A stretch of DNA of 64,000 nucleotides from Ruminococcus sp. GTDB lineage: Bacteria > Bacillota > Clostridia > Oscillospirales > Ruminococcaceae. Position 1 is the first letter of the stretch, and each line of letters starts with the position of its first letter. The position numbers and the translations under genes are program-made. Below the pieces are notes generated by a model. It ran no database searches. It saw only the letters and a list, made by a program, of their open reading frames with translations, and was not told the origin of the DNA. The stretch is from the NCBI GenBank assembly GCA_017521805.1, contig JAFXDK010000057.1, positions 1 to 64,000 on the forward strand, written 5' to 3'. Shown here in pieces: positions 8,688 through 16,021 of the stretch.

Positions 8688-9323
8688 TTATCCTCTGAAT
8701 GATTTCATATATGGGTTATTCCGACGCTCATAATCAAGGTCGGTGAATTCGTTATGTCCCGGATATATCTTATAGTTTCCTTCAAGCTCATACAATGTTT
8801 CAAGGGACTGTATCATATAGTGAGGGTCACTGCCCGGGAAATCGGTTCTGCCGACAGAACAGCAGAAAAGGGTATCTCCCGAGAAAATAACACGTTCCTC
8901 CTCGCAGATAAAGCATACACTGCCGTGGGAATGACCGGGGGTATGAAGTACACGGAAGCTGTAATCTCCCTCGTTTATTATACAGTTATCGCGGATTATC
9001 TCATATTTCATAACAGGCTTGAAAGGCATAATTGATATCATGGAATGAAGCGACAACGCAGAACTTTCAAGCATGGGGGAATCTGTTTCGTGAACGAAAA
9101 CTTCTGCTCCTGTAGCCTGACGGACTTCTTCAACTCCGCCTGTGTGGTCAAAGTGTCCGTGGGTGAGAAGTATCTTTGTCAGTTTAAGACTGTTCATTTT
9201 GAGATATTCAAGGAGAAGCCGCGGACTTCCGCCTATATCAATAGCAATACAACGATTCGGTGCAGTTACAACGATATAGCAATTGGCATTGAGCTCGCCA
9301 AGCTGTAATGTTTTTATAAGCAT
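8688..9323 (-). CDS. MBL-fold metallohydrolase (glyoxalase II-like)
   Basis: A 211-residue metallo-beta-lactamase-fold hydrolase. Metal-binding motif THGHFDHTGG, then TPGHSHGS, FSGDTLF and a terminal YPGHNEFT give the full two-metal ligand set of the glyoxalase II/YcbL type. It has no extra domain, so it is the short form. The start at 9323 follows GGAGGG. It sits in the recJ-relA operon, an order common in Clostridia. The natural substrate of these short enzymes is usually unknown; hydroxyacylglutathione hydrolysis is only the family default and is doubtful in an organism that may lack glutathione. Confidence 0.9.
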   Translation of the reverse strand: MLIKTLQLGELNANCYIVVTAPNRCIAIDIGGSPRLLLEYLKMNSLKLTKILLTHGHFDHTGGVEEVRQATGAEVFVHETDSPMLESSALSLHSMISIMPFKPVMKYEIIRDNCIINEGDYSFRVLHTPGHSHGSVCFICEEERVIFSGDTLFCCSVGRTDFPGSDPHYMIQSLETLYELEGNYKIYPGHNEFTDLDYERRNNPYMKSFRG

Positions 9324-9334
9324 GACATTCCCTC

Positions 9335-11632
9335 CTATATAGCTGAACGTTCAACGGAAATAACGTTCTTGATTTTTTTGATTTTATCAAATATGGCTTT
9401 AAGCTGTTCCATACTTGAAATAACAATTGTACTTTCAAAGAGAGCGTTGCCGTTTTTCAGTACCCTCGATGAGGAATGAACGATAGGAACACGGGATTCC
9501 ATAAGAACAGCAGTGATATCATACACAAGACCAAGGCGGTCAGCGGCAATAACCTCAAAGCTTGTCTGGAACTGTGAACTTGTATTCTCTGACCACTGAA
9601 TGTCAAACCAGCGTTTGATTTCCTCGGGGTCGTTGCGCTGGAGTGCCGCGCGGTAGTTGGTGCATTTGGTTGTATGAACGGAAAGACCAAAGCCTCTTGT
9701 TATAAATCCTACAATATTATCTCCCGGCAGGGGATTACAGCATTGTGCAAATTTTATGGCGATATCATTTATCTGGTCGAGGATTATACTGTTCTTGCTG
9801 TCAGGCTTTGGCTTTATCATTGGAGCATTTGCCGTTTCCTGTGCAGGCTCGCCATACTGCTTGTTATAGCGGTCTTTCATTCGGGGGAGCATTTTTTCAA
9901 GGGATATACCTTTGTATCCCACCGAAGCAAAGAAATCGTCGATAGTTTCGCAATTGTGCTTTGCGAAGTCGTCTCTGAGAAAATCCTCCAGTTCCTTTTC
10001 GGGAACGTTCATTCTGTGACGCTTGAACAGCTTTTCAAGCTCGGCTTTACCCTCAACAATGTTTTCTTCACGGCGTTCCTTTTTGAACCATGAGCGTATC
10101 TTTGAGCGCGCCTCGTTGGTAAATACCGTATTCAGCCATGCTCTGTTGGGACCTTTTTCAGGGTCCTTTGTGGTGATAATCTCGCATATCTGTCCCGTTT
10201 CAAGCTTGAAATCAAGGGGGACGATTCTTCCGTCAACCTTTGCACCGATTGTCTTATGTCCGATTTCTGTGTGGATACGATATGCAAAGTCTATAACATT
10301 TGAGCCCATAGGAAGAATTACTGACATTCCCTTGGGAGTCATTACAACAACGTCCTCGGGAGCGATATCAGTCTTGATAATGCGTACAATTTCCTCAACG
10401 TCATCGGAGGTCTGCTGAGCCTCTATAACCTGTCTTACCCATGCAAGACGCTGTTCCATTTTATCGCGGGAGCGTATACCCTCTTTGTATTTCCAGTGGG
10501 CAGCGATACCGTATTCGGCGGTTTCGTGCATATCCCATGTGCGTATCTGCACTTCAAAGGGAATTCCCTCTTTGCCTAAAACCGTTGTATGAAGTGAACG
10601 ATAATCGTTGGCTTTTGGGGTAGCGATATAGTCCTTGAAACGATTGGGCAGGGGCTTGAACATATCGTGAATAAGTCCCAGAACTCCGTAACATTCGGGG
10701 ATAGTGCATACAATAACTCTTACAGCGTATTTGTCGTATATCTCATCAATGTCCTTGTGCATCATGAAAATCTTTTTGTATATGCTGTAAATACTCTTTA
10801 CTCTGCCTGAAATTATGGGAGGTTCTGAGAAATCCTCTTTCTTGAAGCGCTCCTTTATGCGTTCCTTGATAATTTCAATGAAAGCCTCACGCTCTTCCTT
10901 TTTGTTTTCGAGGATATTTTCAATTTCCTGATAGGCGTATGGGTCAAGATAGCGGAATGACAAATCTTCAAGCTCCTCCTGTATAGCCCTTATACCGAGA
11001 CGGTGGGCAATGGGAGCGTAGATATTCATGGTTTCAAGGGCAGTGGCAATCTGCTTTTCGTGAGGACGGTATTTCAGTGTTCTCATATTGTGAAGACGGT
11101 CGGCAAGCTTGATAATCATAACACGGATATCCTGCGACATGGCAAGGAGAATTTTTCTCACGTTTTCAGCCTGCTGCTGTTCCTTAGAATTTGTGGGGAT
11201 TTTTCCCAGCTTTGTAACGCCGTCCACAAGAAGTGCAACGTCCTGACCGAAGCGTTTTTTTAGGTCGTCGAGGGTAGCGGCGGTATCCTCCACAACATCA
11301 TGAAGCAGGGCAGAGCATATAGTATCTGTATCCATTCCCAGTTCAAGCAGGATATAGCTTACTGCAAGGGGGTGGATAATATAATCCTGTCCTGAGGAGC
11401 GTTTCTGTCCCTCGTGAGCCTTTGCCGCAAACTCATAGGCTGAGAGTATCTTGCTCAGGTCATACTGACGGTCATCCTTTAATATCTTCTGGATGATCAT
11501 TTCAATTGTGAAATTGTCGTCATAATCGGGGATAGCGCTGAGATATTCCTCCGATAAGGGTTCAGATGCCGCAGTAGGAATAGGTACATCCTGAAATGGC
11601 ATATTTCCCGACATGTTTTTTTCGTTTTTCAT
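9335..11632 (-). CDS. relA: Bifunctional (p)ppGpp synthetase/hydrolase RelA/SpoT (Rel)
   Basis: Rel makes and degrades the alarmone (p)ppGpp during the stringent response. Domains in order: HD hydrolase (HPLAVSYILLELG, then ALLHDVVEDT, intact), nucleotidyltransferase (KDYIATPKANDYRSLHTTV and the FEVQIRTWDMHETAEYG block, intact), TGS (VVVMTPKGMSVILPMGS, about 410-470), and C-terminal zinc-finger/ACT regions. Both HD and synthetase motifs are complete, so both activities are expected. Two in-frame ATGs exist. The one at 11632 has AAAGG 9 nt upstream, while at 11641 the AAAGG abuts the codon, so 11632 is preferred. It lies in the recJ operon, 24 nt after recJ. Confidence 0.93.
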   Translation of the reverse strand: MKNEKNMSGNMPFQDVPIPTAASEPLSEEYLSAIPDYDDNFTIEMIIQKILKDDRQYDLSKILSAYEFAAKAHEGQKRSSGQDYIIHPLAVSYILLELGMDTDTICSALLHDVVEDTAATLDDLKKRFGQDVALLVDGVTKLGKIPTNSKEQQQAENVRKILLAMSQDIRVMIIKLADRLHNMRTLKYRPHEKQIATALETMNIYAPIAHRLGIRAIQEELEDLSFRYLDPYAYQEIENILENKKEEREAFIEIIKERIKERFKKEDFSEPPIISGRVKSIYSIYKKIFMMHKDIDEIYDKYAVRVIVCTIPECYGVLGLIHDMFKPLPNRFKDYIATPKANDYRSLHTTVLGKEGIPFEVQIRTWDMHETAEYGIAAHWKYKEGIRSRDKMEQRLAWVRQVIEAQQTSDDVEEIVRIIKTDIAPEDVVVMTPKGMSVILPMGSNVIDFAYRIHTEIGHKTIGAKVDGRIVPLDFKLETGQICEIITTKDPEKGPNRAWLNTVFTNEARSKIRSWFKKERREENIVEGKAELEKLFKRHRMNVPEKELEDFLRDDFAKHNCETIDDFFASVGYKGISLEKMLPRMKDRYNKQYGEPAQETANAPMIKPKPDSKNSIILDQINDIAIKFAQCCNPLPGDNIVGFITRGFGLSVHTTKCTNYRAALQRNDPEEIKRWFDIQWSENTSSQFQTSFEVIAADRLGLVYDITAVLMESRVPIVHSSSRVLKNGNALFESTIVISSMEQLKAIFDKIKKIKNVISVERSAI

Positions 11633-11656
11633 TGTGATCATCCTTTCTTGTGTAAA

Positions 11657-13684
11657 TTACTGATTGCCGATTCTGTTTTTCAGTCCGTTGAGAACAGGGG
11701 CAGAGTTAAAATCGGCTTTCTGAGTAACTGCAACCCGTCGGATAACTGAATCCGAACAGGAGCAGGTGATAAGTCCAAGCTCTTTCATAGCTTCAACAGC
11801 AAAACAAAAACGACAGTAGTTGATTTTATTGCAAATCTTGAAATACAGCTGTTCGGAATTTATACCGTCAAGCTGAATCAGCTTGTAAATCGCTGCCGCA
11901 TCCTCACGGGAGGGCAGCATTGAGGGATAGTAATTGGCAGGCAGTTCCTCGCCGCGCATATGGGATTCAAAGGAACTCAGGGCGGCAAAGTATTTATTCT
12001 GGGGGAAATCATGCCTGCGGATATCGGAAATAATCAGGCTGAGAGATGTTTTATCCCTGTATGTATTGACTTCAAGGGTAACAATCATATCGCACATATC
12101 TCCGCGGACTACGGGAAGCTGGTCGGGAGAGGTGCGGAATTTCATAGCCTCAAAGGTGTTATTTCCGAATTTTATGACAATACGGGAATGTACATTGTTT
12201 GAAATGGGGATAATTCCCGTGATTTCTGCATTTTCTATAAGGAAAAGGGGCTTTTCGTTTTCCGCGCCGAAAGGCTGGAGTACATCAAGACCTTTAACAT
12301 TTTCGATTGTAAGCTGTCGGGGCTGGAGGCTGTAATCGGCAGAAAGCTCATACGAGGGCATTTCCTTGTGATTTTCAAGGGCGTATCTGTTGATAAGTCT
12401 GCCAAACTCATCGCCCATGCCCGATTTTATGGTAAATCCGCCTGCGCCGATATGACCACCGAATTTTTCAAGTACATCTGCGGCATATGTCAATGCGCCG
12501 AATACGGAAAAACTGCCGAAAGAGCGTGCAGAACCGCGGAGCTCTCCGTTTTCCTCGGAGGCGATAAAGCAGGGTTTCCCGAAGCGCTCAACTATACGGG
12601 AGGCTATGATGCCGATAACACCGTGATGCCAGCCCTTGCCGCATACGCATATGACGCGCTCGTGTATAAGCTGCGGATTTCTGTCAAACATGGCGTATAT
12701 CTCGGAAATAATTGAATTTTCAGCCTCTCTGCGCTTCATATTGAGATTATTCAGCTCCTGAGCGATTGGCAGAGCATCCTCGTAGGTTTCAGCAAGGAAA
12801 AGCTCCATAGCCGTTGAGGGTGAGCCGAATCTTCCTGCAGCATTTATTCTCGGTGCGATACCGAAGCCGATTGATGTGGAATCAGGCTTTTTATTGCTGA
12901 TTCCGCATACTTCCTTTAATGCGATAAGTGCAGGCTTGTCCGTATTTTCTATAAGCTGTAAGCCGTTTTTGACGATGAATCGGTTTTCACCTGTAAGGCT
13001 TACGATATCTGCAACAGTCGCAACAGCGGCAAGGTCGCCGAACTGTTCAAGGGCAAAGGTATAATCTCCGCCGTCCATAGCCGCAACAAGCTTTAACGCG
13101 ATAACAGCACCGCAGGCATACTTGAATGGTGAGCAGTCGTCGCGGCGGTGGGTATCCACCACTGCTTCTGCGCGGGGGAGCTGTTCGCCTTGCTGGTGGT
13201 GGTCGGTTACTACAAGTCGCATGCCCAGAGAGTAGATATATTCAGCCTCGTCAATAGCGGAAATACCGTTGTCTACAGTGACAATCAGGTCTATTCCGTC
13301 GCTGTGAAGCTTTTCAATGGCATTTTTATTCAGACCGTAGCCCTCAGAACGCTCAGGGATATAGTACGTTACATCGGCGGCAATTTCATAGAGGTAGGAA
13401 TATAGTATAACCGTTGCCATAACTCCGTCGCAGTCGTAATCGCCGTATACGCAGATACGCTGACCGTTTTCAACAGCGTCATTTATGGTATCAGCGGCGG
13501 CTTGCATATCCTTTATGAGAAAGGGGCTTGAGAGCTCATTTATTTCAAGCTTTTCCATAACGGATTCCGCAGAAGAATAGCCCTTTGCGGCAAGTGTGGC
13601 GGCGGCAAGCTCGGAAATACCGCAGTTGAGGGAAAGTTTAGATATAAGACTGTTGTCGAATTGTTTAACGCTCCATTTTTTCAT
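11657..13684 (-). CDS. recJ: Single-stranded-DNA exonuclease RecJ
   Basis: RecJ degrades single-stranded DNA 5' to 3' in recombination and mismatch repair. The 675 residues carry the DHH phosphoesterase motifs: VYGDYDCDGVMATV, IVTVDNGIS, VVTDHHQQGE. The DHHA1 block GGHIGAGGFTI and an OB-fold follow. A roughly 110-residue C-terminal extension beyond the OB fold contains KICNKINYCRFCFAVEAM. It is the first gene of the leftward operon, with a promoter of the TTGAAA-17-TATAAT type at 13719-13747 and GGGTGA before the ATG. Fused or linked recJ-relA is common in Clostridia. Confidence 0.93.
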   Translation of the reverse strand: MKKWSVKQFDNSLISKLSLNCGISELAAATLAAKGYSSAESVMEKLEINELSSPFLIKDMQAAADTINDAVENGQRICVYGDYDCDGVMATVILYSYLYEIAADVTYYIPERSEGYGLNKNAIEKLHSDGIDLIVTVDNGISAIDEAEYIYSLGMRLVVTDHHQQGEQLPRAEAVVDTHRRDDCSPFKYACGAVIALKLVAAMDGGDYTFALEQFGDLAAVATVADIVSLTGENRFIVKNGLQLIENTDKPALIALKEVCGISNKKPDSTSIGFGIAPRINAAGRFGSPSTAMELFLAETYEDALPIAQELNNLNMKRREAENSIISEIYAMFDRNPQLIHERVICVCGKGWHHGVIGIIASRIVERFGKPCFIASEENGELRGSARSFGSFSVFGALTYAADVLEKFGGHIGAGGFTIKSGMGDEFGRLINRYALENHKEMPSYELSADYSLQPRQLTIENVKGLDVLQPFGAENEKPLFLIENAEITGIIPISNNVHSRIVIKFGNNTFEAMKFRTSPDQLPVVRGDMCDMIVTLEVNTYRDKTSLSLIISDIRRHDFPQNKYFAALSSFESHMRGEELPANYYPSMLPSREDAAAIYKLIQLDGINSEQLYFKICNKINYCRFCFAVEAMKELGLITCSCSDSVIRRVAVTQKADFNSAPVLNGLKNRIGNQ

Positions 13685-13718
13685 TGCTTCACCCGATTAT
13701 CAATTTTTATATTCTTAT

Positions 13719-13747
13719 ATTATAACATAATTCTGTGAATTTTTCAA
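13719..13747 (-). promoter_or_regulatory. Sigma-A promoter for the recJ operon
   Basis: Read on the minus strand: TTGAAA, a 17-bp spacer, then TATAAT, ending 35 nt before the recJ ATG. Both hexamers are near consensus. Confidence 0.75.
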
Positions 13748-13810
13748 TACAAAAATCCGAATTTATATGCAAATGAATTTAAAATGTCAGATTTTTTTTG
13801 TTGTTCTGTA

Positions 13811-14078
13811 GGAGCTGCCTTTGGCAGTCCGTGGTTTCGGAAGGTAAGTATAGTTTTTTGACAATATTAGGGGACGCTCTCTCTTGCAGAGCGTCCCATC
13901 TTTCAAAATAGTCCACATGGTTAATATGAGAATATAAATAGAAGTAGAACTTGATAAATTGCCCGTGGGTGCTACCCACCGCTTAAACGCATCGCAGAGC
14001 TTTGCTCTGCGTGGGACCAGTCCCACACCCTGCAAGAGACGCTGTCTCTTGACTCTGCCAAAGGGCTTCGCCCTTTGG
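13811..14078. repeat. Array of short perfect hairpins
   Basis: Consecutive palindromes: GGAGCTGCC/GGCAGTCC (13811-13830), GGGACGCTCT/AGAGCGTCCC (13871-13897), GTGGGT/ACCCAC (13965-13979), CGCAGAGC/GCTCTGCG (13993-14011), GTGGGAC/GTCCCAC (14011-14026), CAAGAGAC/GTCTCTTG (14033-14051), CCAAAGGGC/GCCCTTTGG (14058-14078). All but the first are perfect, with 2-7-nt loops. None has a T-run typical of terminators. Confidence 0.85.
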
Positions 14079-14092
14079 AATCCTGTGCTTTA

Positions 14093-14800
14093 TTATGTCA
14101 CTTCAAGCATTTTTTCAAGCTTTGTCCTCAATTTGCGGATAATCTTCTTCTCCAGCCGCGATATGTAGGATTGTGATATGCCTATCATATCCGCTACTTC
14201 TTTCTGGGTTTTTTCCTTGCCGTCGATAAGTCCGAAGCGCAGTTCCATAATCTCCCTTTCACGTTCTCCAAGCTGTGATACGGCATTTCTCAGCAGTTCA
14301 CGCTCAGCCTCGTTTTCGATTCCCTTGCTGACAATATCGTCATCTGTGCCGATAACGTCGGATAAAAGCAATTCATTTCCGTCACCGTCGGTATTCAGAG
14401 GCTCGTCAATGGAGAGGTCGCCGCGATACTGAGAGGATTTGCGCAGAAACATGAGAATTTCGTTCTCAATGCACCGTGAAGCGTATGTGGCAAGCTTGAT
14501 ATTCTTATCGGGGCAGAATGTATTCACCGCCTTGATAAGCCCGATAGTGCCGATTGATACGAGGTCCTCAATGCCGATACCTGTGGATTCGAATTTTTTT
14601 GCGATATATACCACAAGCCTCAGATTTCGGACAATCAGGGTATTTCTGGCTTCCGGGCTGTTTTCCGTCAGAGCTGCAAAAACGGCTTCCTCCTCCTGTT
14701 TTGTCAGAGGTGGAGGCAGAGTGTCCGAGCCGTTGACGTAGTACACGCTGCTGCCCATGATTTTTCTGATTCCTGAAATGATTTTCTGTAAAATGTTCAT
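14093..14800 (-). CDS. sigE: Sporulation sigma factor SigE precursor
   Basis: SigE directs early mother-cell transcription during sporulation and is made as an inactive precursor. The 235 residues start with a hydrophobic and basic pro-sequence ([14 protein letters not shown]), then the conserved [14 protein letters not shown] junction region. Region 2 follows ([41 protein letters not shown]), and region 4 with a helix-turn-helix ([18 protein letters not shown]). It lies 12 nt downstream of spoIIGA, which encodes its presumed processing protease, the standard spoIIG operon order. AAGGAGA precedes the ATG. No third sigma gene (sigG) follows in this window. Confidence 0.95.
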   Translation of the reverse strand: MNILQKIISGIRKIMGSSVYYVNGSDTLPPPLTKQEEEAVFAALTENSPEARNTLIVRNLRLVVYIAKKFESTGIGIEDLVSIGTIGLIKAVNTFCPDKNIKLATYASRCIENEILMFLRKSSQYRGDLSIDEPLNTDGDGNELLLSDVIGTDDDIVSKGIENEAERELLRNAVSQLGEREREIMELRFGLIDGKEKTQKEVADMIGISQSYISRLEKKIIRKLRTKLEKMLEVT

Positions 14801-14812
14801 ATACTTTCTCCT

Positions 14813-15601
14813 TTATATTAAAAATATTTTTGGATTAAATATGGCTTTGCTTTCCGAATCGCCAAGCCCTATCATCACATCAACAGGCTTTCTCTCCTTG
14901 TTGCTGTCGCGGATAATTATTACCTCATCGGGACGGAAAATATCCATGATACCCTCTCCCGATACGGTGGAAACGGGGATAATGCGTGTTTTTACCGTGG
15001 CTGGCAGTTCGCCTATATCCTCGCGTGAGCATATGACAACAGGCTTGCCCGTGAAAAAATCCACAAGAGAATTTCCCGTATCTGCAAGGCCTTTCAGCTT
15101 TACAATCTTGTCTTTTATGCGGATTATAACCGAGAAATCATCATTGTCGGAATTTCGGCTGAATCGCCTGAGAGTGCATACAATGAAATACATCACCGCA
15201 GTTGTGATTATGAGGATAATAAGGGAAAAATCTATGTAGAAATAGGAGTTGGAGAAGTGCATAAAGCTTGGTTTCAGCCACGAATAAACGCCGTAGACCG
15301 CCCCTGCAATGAGAAAATTCGCCCCGTAGAAAGCGGCAGAATTTTTTATCAGCCGTCTTGCTCCGTGTATGCCGAAAGCGGTCATAACAACCGTAACCGC
15401 CGCGGCAAGCTTTATGGCGGTATTCACCATATACGGCAGCTGTGGAGCAAGGATAAGCAGGGAGTAGAGACTGCCGTAGAATGAGGCTATAATGCATCTC
15501 AGGGGTTTCAGAGGAGAGCCTGTCAGCTTGGAAGTTATGCTCAGGAGGAAAAAGTTGACGTACACATTAAGAATTATTAAAACATCAATATAAATTGTCA
15601 T
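14813..15601 (-). CDS. spoIIGA: Pro-sigma-E processing protease SpoIIGA
   Basis: SpoIIGA is a membrane aspartic protease that cleaves pro-SigE in the mother cell. The 262 residues show an N-terminal five-helix membrane half (MTIYIDVLIILNVYVNFF first) and a cytosolic half with the aspartic protease motif KGLADTGNSLVD (DTGN), followed by GKPVVICSRED and IIPVSTVSGEGIMD. GGGAGG precedes the ATG at 15601. Upstream is a candidate Spo0A-controlled promoter (15622-15655). Confidence 0.93.
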   Translation of the reverse strand: MTIYIDVLIILNVYVNFFLLSITSKLTGSPLKPLRCIIASFYGSLYSLLILAPQLPYMVNTAIKLAAAVTVVMTAFGIHGARRLIKNSAAFYGANFLIAGAVYGVYSWLKPSFMHFSNSYFYIDFSLIILIITTAVMYFIVCTLRRFSRNSDNDDFSVIIRIKDKIVKLKGLADTGNSLVDFFTGKPVVICSREDIGELPATVKTRIIPVSTVSGEGIMDIFRPDEVIIIRDSNKERKPVDVMIGLGDSESKAIFNPKIFLI

Positions 15602-15621
15602 TGGATAACCTCCCTGAAACT

Positions 15622-15655
15622 ATTATACTACAGTTGGATTGAAAAAAATGTCGAT
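15622..15655 (-). promoter_or_regulatory. Candidate Spo0A-dependent promoter of spoIIGA-sigE
   Basis: On the minus strand a TATAAT (15622-15627) lacks a -35 at 17 bp. On the + strand TGTCGAT (15649-15655), one base from the Spo0A box TGTCGAA, lies 21 bp from the -10. A long spacer with a 0A box over the -35 is the known spoIIG layout of B. subtilis. A single box is weak evidence. Confidence 0.4.
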
Positions 15656-15706
15656 TCGGAATCAGTGAGATAAAATTAAAGCCTTTAGCCGTTAGCTTTT
15701 GGGAAT

Positions 15707-15852
15707 AATATCAGCTAAAGGCTAACAGCTTAATAAAAAAATAATAGACATTTTCAAGAATACGTTAAGAATTCAAGAGTACACACGTGTATTCTTGTAT
15801 TCTTGTATTCTTGAAAATGTCTATTATTTATATTAAGCCGTTAGCTGATATT
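15707..15852. repeat. 146-bp nested inverted repeat with 8-nt tandem repeats
   Basis: Outer arms AATATCAGCTAA (15707-15718) and TTAGCTGATATT (15841-15852) are perfect. Inner arms of 23 bp (15741-15763 with 15805-15827) are also perfect. The loop runs into three tandem GTATTCTT units (15789-15812), the last forming part of the arm. Confidence 0.85.
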
Positions 15853-15856
15853 ATTA

Positions 15857-15886
15857 ATAAAAAAAGGACGGAAATTATCCGTCCTT
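15857..15886 (-). terminator. Terminator of the helicase operon
   Basis: Perfect 8-bp stem AAGGACGG/CCGTCCTT (15864-15886) with a 7-nt loop. On the minus strand it is followed by a run of seven or more T, 17 nt after the stop of the small membrane ORF. Confidence 0.85.
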
Positions 15887-15902
15887 AGTCGCATATTTGA
15901 TT

Positions 15903-16010
15903 TTATTGCAGAAATGGCAATACAATAATTCCCAATGCCATAACCCCTGCAAGAGCAAGAACAATAATTCTCATAGCTGTAGATTTTTTCGGCTTGTTTC
16001 CGTTGTTCAT
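15903..16010 (-). CDS. 35-residue single-span membrane peptide
   Basis: A tiny ORF, MNNGNKPKKS then a hydrophobic helix (MRIIVLALAGVMALGIIVLP) and FLQ. It starts 11 nt after the helicase stop with a perfect TAAGGAGG ribosome site that overlaps that stop codon, and it ends just before a terminator. A lysine-rich N-terminus and one helix predict an N-in membrane peptide. I do not recognise a family; it resembles small stress-linked membrane peptides only in general form. The strong ribosome site and the snug fit between the helicase and its terminator support real translation. Confidence 0.7.
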   Translation of the reverse strand: MNNGNKPKKSTAMRIIVLALAGVMALGIIVLPFLQ

Positions 16011-16021
16011 AATTTTCCTCC

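Larger units (their letters stand above)
13685..14092. other. 408-bp gap packed with hairpins
   Basis: Between the recJ start and the sigE stop lie the recJ promoter and a series of at least seven separate hairpins, most of them perfect (13811-14078). ORFs called in this stretch read through the palindromes and have no ribosome sites, so I see no gene. Confidence 0.7.
15602..15902. other. 301-bp gap: promoter, long inverted repeat, terminator
   Basis: It holds the spoIIGA promoter region, a small palindrome AGCCTTTAGC/GCTAAAGGCT (15680-15720), a large nested inverted repeat (15707-15852) and the helicase operon terminator (15857-15886). No gene was seen. Confidence 0.7.

Noticed and set aside
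9674..10093. 139-codon ORF antisense to relA, and similar long antisense ORFs over recJ, helicase, hemZ and murE
   Set aside because: They are shadows of strongly coding frames, with no ribosome sites or recognisable domains.
13811..14078. CRISPR array
   Set aside because: The palindromes all differ from one another and there are no equal-length spacers or cas genes.
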